Shown piece by piece: positions 61,100 through 64,000 of a stretch of 64,000 nucleotides of DNA. The stretch is from the NCBI RefSeq assembly GCF_022354825.1, contig NZ_CP031168.1, forward strand, positions 3,969,501-4,033,500. Direction: 5' to 3'. The stretch's first letter is position 1. Every line of letters starts with the position of its first letter. This DNA is from Paenibacillus sp. H1-7 (GTDB taxonomy: Bacteria; Bacillota; Bacilli; Paenibacillales; NBRC-103111). The notes under the pieces are model-generated. The model had not been told where the DNA came from. It did not search any database and was given only the letters and a program-made list of their open reading frames with translations. A program made the position numbers and the translations under genes.

Positions 61100-61498
61100 A
61101 TGGCGATATATCCCGTCGCCTCGGTGGACGAAATACCGGAAGGCATGTACAAAATCGTAAGCGTAGAGGGCCGTTCGATCGGGATCTACAATGTAAAGGG
61201 CGAATATTGCGCCATTCCTAATTATTGCCCGCATCAGGGGGCGGAGCTGTGCAAAGGACCGGTGTGCGGCACGACGCTCGAATCCCAGGTGTATGAATTC
61301 ATTTACGGCCGCGATCAGGAGATCGTGCGTTGTCCATGGCACGGCTGGGAGTTTGATTTGAAGACCGGCAAGTCATTGTTTAGCGAAAAAGTGCGCGTAC
61401 GCCGCTACACGGTAGTCGTAGAGGACGGCCGGATAGGCATTCTCATCGGCAGCTCTTCGATGGAAAGGATGGATCCCCATGAGTCATACTCAGAGTAA
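61100..61498 (+). CDS. Rieske [2Fe-2S] ferredoxin-like protein
   Basis: 132-aa soluble electron-transfer or oxygenase-component protein. The cluster ligands are complete: C43-x-H45 in YCPHQGA and C78-x2-H81 in RCPWHGWEFD. The loop between them is longer than in simple Rieske ferredoxins and resembles the N-terminal domain of ring-hydroxylating oxygenase alpha subunits. No catalytic oxygenase domain or reductase gene is nearby. GAGGAGGAG precedes the ATG. It overlaps the amidohydrolase gene by 20 nt. Confidence 0.9.
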   Translation: MAIYPVASVDEIPEGMYKIVSVEGRSIGIYNVKGEYCAIPNYCPHQGAELCKGPVCGTTLESQVYEFIYGRDQEIVRCPWHGWEFDLKTGKSLFSEKVRVRRYTVVVEDGRIGILIGSSSMERMDPHESYSE

Positions 61499-62558
61499 AG
61501 AAATCATTCCCGTTATAGATTGCGATGTGCACAATCAGTTTCGCACGAATAAGGACCTCGTACCCTATTTGGAGGAACCATGGAAAAGTCATGTTGCTAA
61601 ATTCGGTGTGAGCGGAGGTGGCCTGCCTTATGCGTCACCGATCGGCAACAAGCGCAAGGACGCCGACCCCCCAAGTGGTCTGCCTGTAGGCTCGGATCCG
61701 GAGTATATGCTTCAGCATCTGGTGGAGCCGTTTCATATGGAATACGCGCTGCTGTGCTCGGATTCGATCATTGGCGTATCCGCATTCGCCGATCCCGATT
61801 ATACGGCTGCGATCTGCAGGGCGTACAATGACTACCTGATCGCGGAATGGTTGTCCGTCAGTCCGAAGTTCAAAGGCTTCCTATGTATCGGCACCCAGGA
61901 TCCCGAGACAGCGGCATGGGAAATCGACCGGGTCGGCTCTCATCCCGACATTATCGGCGTGGCCGTCATTGGAGGATCCCGCTCTCCATACGGCCAACGC
62001 TTTTACCATCCGATCTATGCGGCTTGTGAACGCAACGGCTTGCCCTTAATCATTCATCCCGGCTCAGAGGGAGCGGGTATCTTCAATCCGCCAACAGCGG
62101 TCGGTTATGTCTCCAATTATTTGCAATGGCATACTTGTTTGCCGCAAACCTATATGGCGCACCTGGTTAGCTTCGTTTGTGAAGGCGTATTCGAGAAGTA
62201 TCCGGGACTGAAGGTGGTGTTCGGCGAAGGCGGCGTCAGCTGGCTGCCATCGCTGCTGTGGCGGCTGGACAAAAACTACAAGGCTTTGCGCTCCTCCGTA
62301 CCGTGGCTAAAGCGCATGCCGAGCGAGTATGTGCAAGATCACTGCTTTATGACTACGCAGCCGATCGAGGAACCGGACAATCCGAAGCATCTGGACGCTA
62401 TGTTCGAAATGTTTGACGCCGAGCATATGCTGCTGTTCTCAAGCGACTATCCGCATTGGGATTTTGACGATCCGACGAAAATTTTGCAGCGGCTTCCGTT
62501 AGAGAAGAAGCGGAAAATTTTTAGTGAAAACGCGAAGCAGCTGTTCAAGCTGAAGTGA
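61479..62558 (+). CDS. Amidohydrolase (ACMSD-like metal-dependent hydrolase/decarboxylase)
   Basis: 359-aa TIM-barrel enzyme of the amidohydrolase-2 family, related to decarboxylases of the ACMSD/resorcylate type. Segments include DCDVHNQ (D14, D16, H18), LIIHPGSEG, VFGEGGVSWLPSLLWRLD and SSDYPHWDFDDP, the metal Asp. The usual first HxH is reduced to DVH. The substrate is unknown. The start at 61479 lies inside the Rieske gene, so the two proteins are made together and probably act in one pathway. A terminator closes the operon. Confidence 0.88.
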   Translation: MSHTQSKEIIPVIDCDVHNQFRTNKDLVPYLEEPWKSHVAKFGVSGGGLPYASPIGNKRKDADPPSGLPVGSDPEYMLQHLVEPFHMEYALLCSDSIIGVSAFADPDYTAAICRAYNDYLIAEWLSVSPKFKGFLCIGTQDPETAAWEIDRVGSHPDIIGVAVIGGSRSPYGQRFYHPIYAACERNGLPLIIHPGSEGAGIFNPPTAVGYVSNYLQWHTCLPQTYMAHLVSFVCEGVFEKYPGLKVVFGEGGVSWLPSLLWRLDKNYKALRSSVPWLKRMPSEYVQDHCFMTTQPIEEPDNPKHLDAMFEMFDAEHMLLFSSDYPHWDFDDPTKILQRLPLEKKRKIFSENAKQLFKLK

Positions 62559-62583
62559 TGCATGAACGATAATTTATAAAACA

Positions 62584-62623
62584 AGGGTGTTACATGGTTG
62601 TATATGATGTAACCCCTTTTTTC
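62584..62623 (+). terminator. Terminator of the second saccharide operon
   Basis: AGGGTGTTACAT pairs with ATGTAACCCCT with a small bulge, then TTTTTT. Confidence 0.8.
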
Positions 62624-62756
62624 GTTGCTCTAGGATCTGCGGTTTAGTCGGTTGTTTTGTTATAGCACATCAATCGATTACATTACTACTTCCAAAATGT
62701 GTTAATATTAACCCGGAAAGAAATTAGTAAAGAAGGATGCTGCTAGGAGGGTGAGA

Positions 62757-63601
62757 ATGGGACAGGATTTAATCAAGGAAATCTTGGCTATGTTGGAAGT
62801 AGATCCATCGGACTGCAAGCTTACAGGCGGATACAGCAGCAATGTATTTGAAGTTGGCCGTAGCGAAAAGTTTATAGTGAAAATTTTGGAAAAGTCAGTT
62901 GTTAATGAATCCAGCATATTAGCTGAAATGGAATGGCTTGATTTCCTTTTCTCGAGGGGGATTCATGCTGCTAGACCGATACGTAAACTGGGAAAAGATT
63001 ATATTCAACAGATTAACGATGACTACTACTTCGTTAGTTATGAGAAGATAAACGGATTGCATGTCAGACCTGCCGATAAAGAGAATTGGGGAGCACGTTT
63101 GTTCGAACAATGGGGCGAAGCGATGGGACAAATTCATGCTGCTTCAAAAGCTTATAAAGCAAACAATGCGTTTCCAACCTGGAATGAAAATAAGACTTTA
63201 CTTGCGTTAGAGTCATTGCAACTTCATCCTCTACTAGTCGAGAAATGGTCCAAATACATGAATGAGCAAAAGCAGCTCCCAGCTTCATCGGATCATTTTG
63301 AGCTGATTCATGGTGATCTTCATCATGGGAACTTGCTGCTCAGCGAAAATGCTCTTTGTGTTATTGATTTCGGTGACAGCGAGTATCACTGGTTTATGAA
63401 GGGATATGTTCGGTGGAACCCGGATACGAGCTTTACAAGGGACATAAATTATTTCATTCATATAGACATTTATACTCATTCACTTATCACTCTCTCTATT
63501 TAGACAAAAGTCAACTAACGGAAAAACAATTGGAGCACCTGAAAAATATGGAGTTCTCGCTGGTTAACGACGAGCCTTACTTAAATTTGAATTTAAGCTA
63601 G
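62757..63601 (+). pseudogene. APH-type phosphotransferase, frameshifted
   Basis: Aminoglycoside phosphotransferase/kinase-like gene. The first frame gives LTGGYSSNVFEV, the catalytic loop IHGDLHHGN and the metal motif VIDFGDSE, then runs out at 63503. A second frame continues with coherent sequence (LYKGHKLFHSYRHLYSF to the end at 63601). Adding one G in the ACGAGC stretch near 63427 would join them (NPDTELYKG). About 30 residues that usually follow the metal motif also seem to be missing. AGGAGGGTG precedes the ATG at 62757. Confidence 0.75.
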
Positions 63602-63650
63602 ACGTTTATCTAACGGGGTAAAAGGCATCAGGTGAAAAGGAGATCTGGTT

Positions 63651-64000
63651 ATGAACTATGTTTACGAAAATGATTTGCTAACAGAAAGCTTGTCAAAGCT
63701 ATCCACACTGGAGATATCCTATCATTGAGAAGAATCCTTGCTGAGAATCCGGGTTTGGCTGCAGCAAGAATTGTCAAAAGAAACAGTAACAACGAGGACA
63801 GCAGCTGCAAAATATCTCGAACACTTTTGCATGTGGTCGCCGATTGGCCCGGTCACTTTCCTAATGGTGCGGCTACTGTGGGTACTTTAGTCGAATTCGG
63901 AGCAGATGTGATTGCTCGGACCATTGGCTCTCACACCGAGACTCCGTTACATTGGGCTTCTAGCTGCGATGATACTGATGTGCTTGACGCTCTTCTGGAT
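63651..64000 (+). pseudogene. Ankyrin-repeat protein, frameshifted and cut by the window end
   Basis: ATG 63651, with AAAAGGAGAT upstream, starts a frame that stops after 25 codons. One base is missing in the A run at 63695-63697. Beyond it the next frame is open to the window edge and reads as ankyrin repeats (AIHTGDILSLRRILAENPGL, TPLHWASSCDDTDVLDALL). Such proteins mediate protein contacts; no specific role is evident. Confidence 0.7.

Noticed and set aside
1-64000. tRNA, rRNA, insertion sequence, prophage or CRISPR array
   Set aside because: No conserved RNA gene segments, transposase-like frames, integrases or regularly spaced repeats were seen on either strand.

Overview
The window looks like a chromosomal segment of a Gram-positive, spore-forming bacterium close to Paenibacillus. 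The signs are strong AGGAGG-type ribosome binding sites, some TTG and GTG starts, a GerB-type germination permease, YesM/YesN-type two-component regulation, lipoprotein-dependent Lpl-type sugar importers without their own ATPase, CcpA- and TnrA-like boxes, and lipoproteins with Pro/Thr linkers. GC content is moderate and genes are densely packed. I saw no rRNA, tRNA, transposase, phage gene or CRISPR array.

Layout. (1) 41-11374: a sugar-acid catabolic locus. It has an AraC-type regulator, an RraA-family protein, a three-gene ABC importer, a leftward operon of two SDR dehydrogenases and an enolase-superfamily dehydratase, an MFS transporter and a UxuA-type mannonate dehydratase. Its promoter regions share an operator-like motif around AAACAAAWTCATAAA. 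(2) 11463-21334: housekeeping and stress genes. These are dps behind three 11-bp-spaced repeats, an SRPBCC protein, a cytochrome c lipoprotein, a DUF4309-like lipoprotein, small proteins, an IF-3 paralogue, a GntR regulator with a fosmidomycin-resistance-like MFS pump, another MFS protein and an orphan spore germination permease. (3) 21591-28780: a guanidine degradation operon. In order it has a TnrA/GlnR-type box, a sigma-A promoter, a ykkC/guanidine-I riboswitch with terminator, two carboxyguanidine-deiminase-type proteins, a biotin-dependent guanidine/urea carboxylase and allophanate hydrolase. (4) 28874-35425: many small genes (phosphatase, GNAT acetyltransferases, exonuclease, VanZ, PmoA-like, SGNH hydrolase), several of them broken, and two that apparently start with ATT. 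(5) 35433-38734: an ArsR-rhodanese regulator, cysteine desulfurase and MFS transporter that share an 18-bp operator.

(6) 38941-53058: a polysaccharide/uronate utilisation locus. It has a membrane-bound AraC regulator behind a perfect cre box, an Lpl-type importer, a heparinase II/III-like protein, two large cytoplasmic proteins of unknown function, an aldo/keto reductase and a frameshifted lactonase-like amidohydrolase. (7) 53247-62558: a second locus with its own YesM/YesN pair, Lpl-type importer, LamG-like protein, stand-alone Rieske protein and amidohydrolase. (8) 62757-64000: two frameshifted genes, a phosphotransferase and an ankyrin protein.

The genes cooperate as import-and-degrade modules. 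Each solute-binding lipoprotein and its two permeases must borrow an MsmX-type ATPase encoded elsewhere. None of the enzymes in the two large sugar loci has an obvious signal peptide, so degradation appears to be intracellular. Several genes are interrupted by what look like single-base deletions, some in short homopolymers. Sequencing error must therefore be weighed against real decay.
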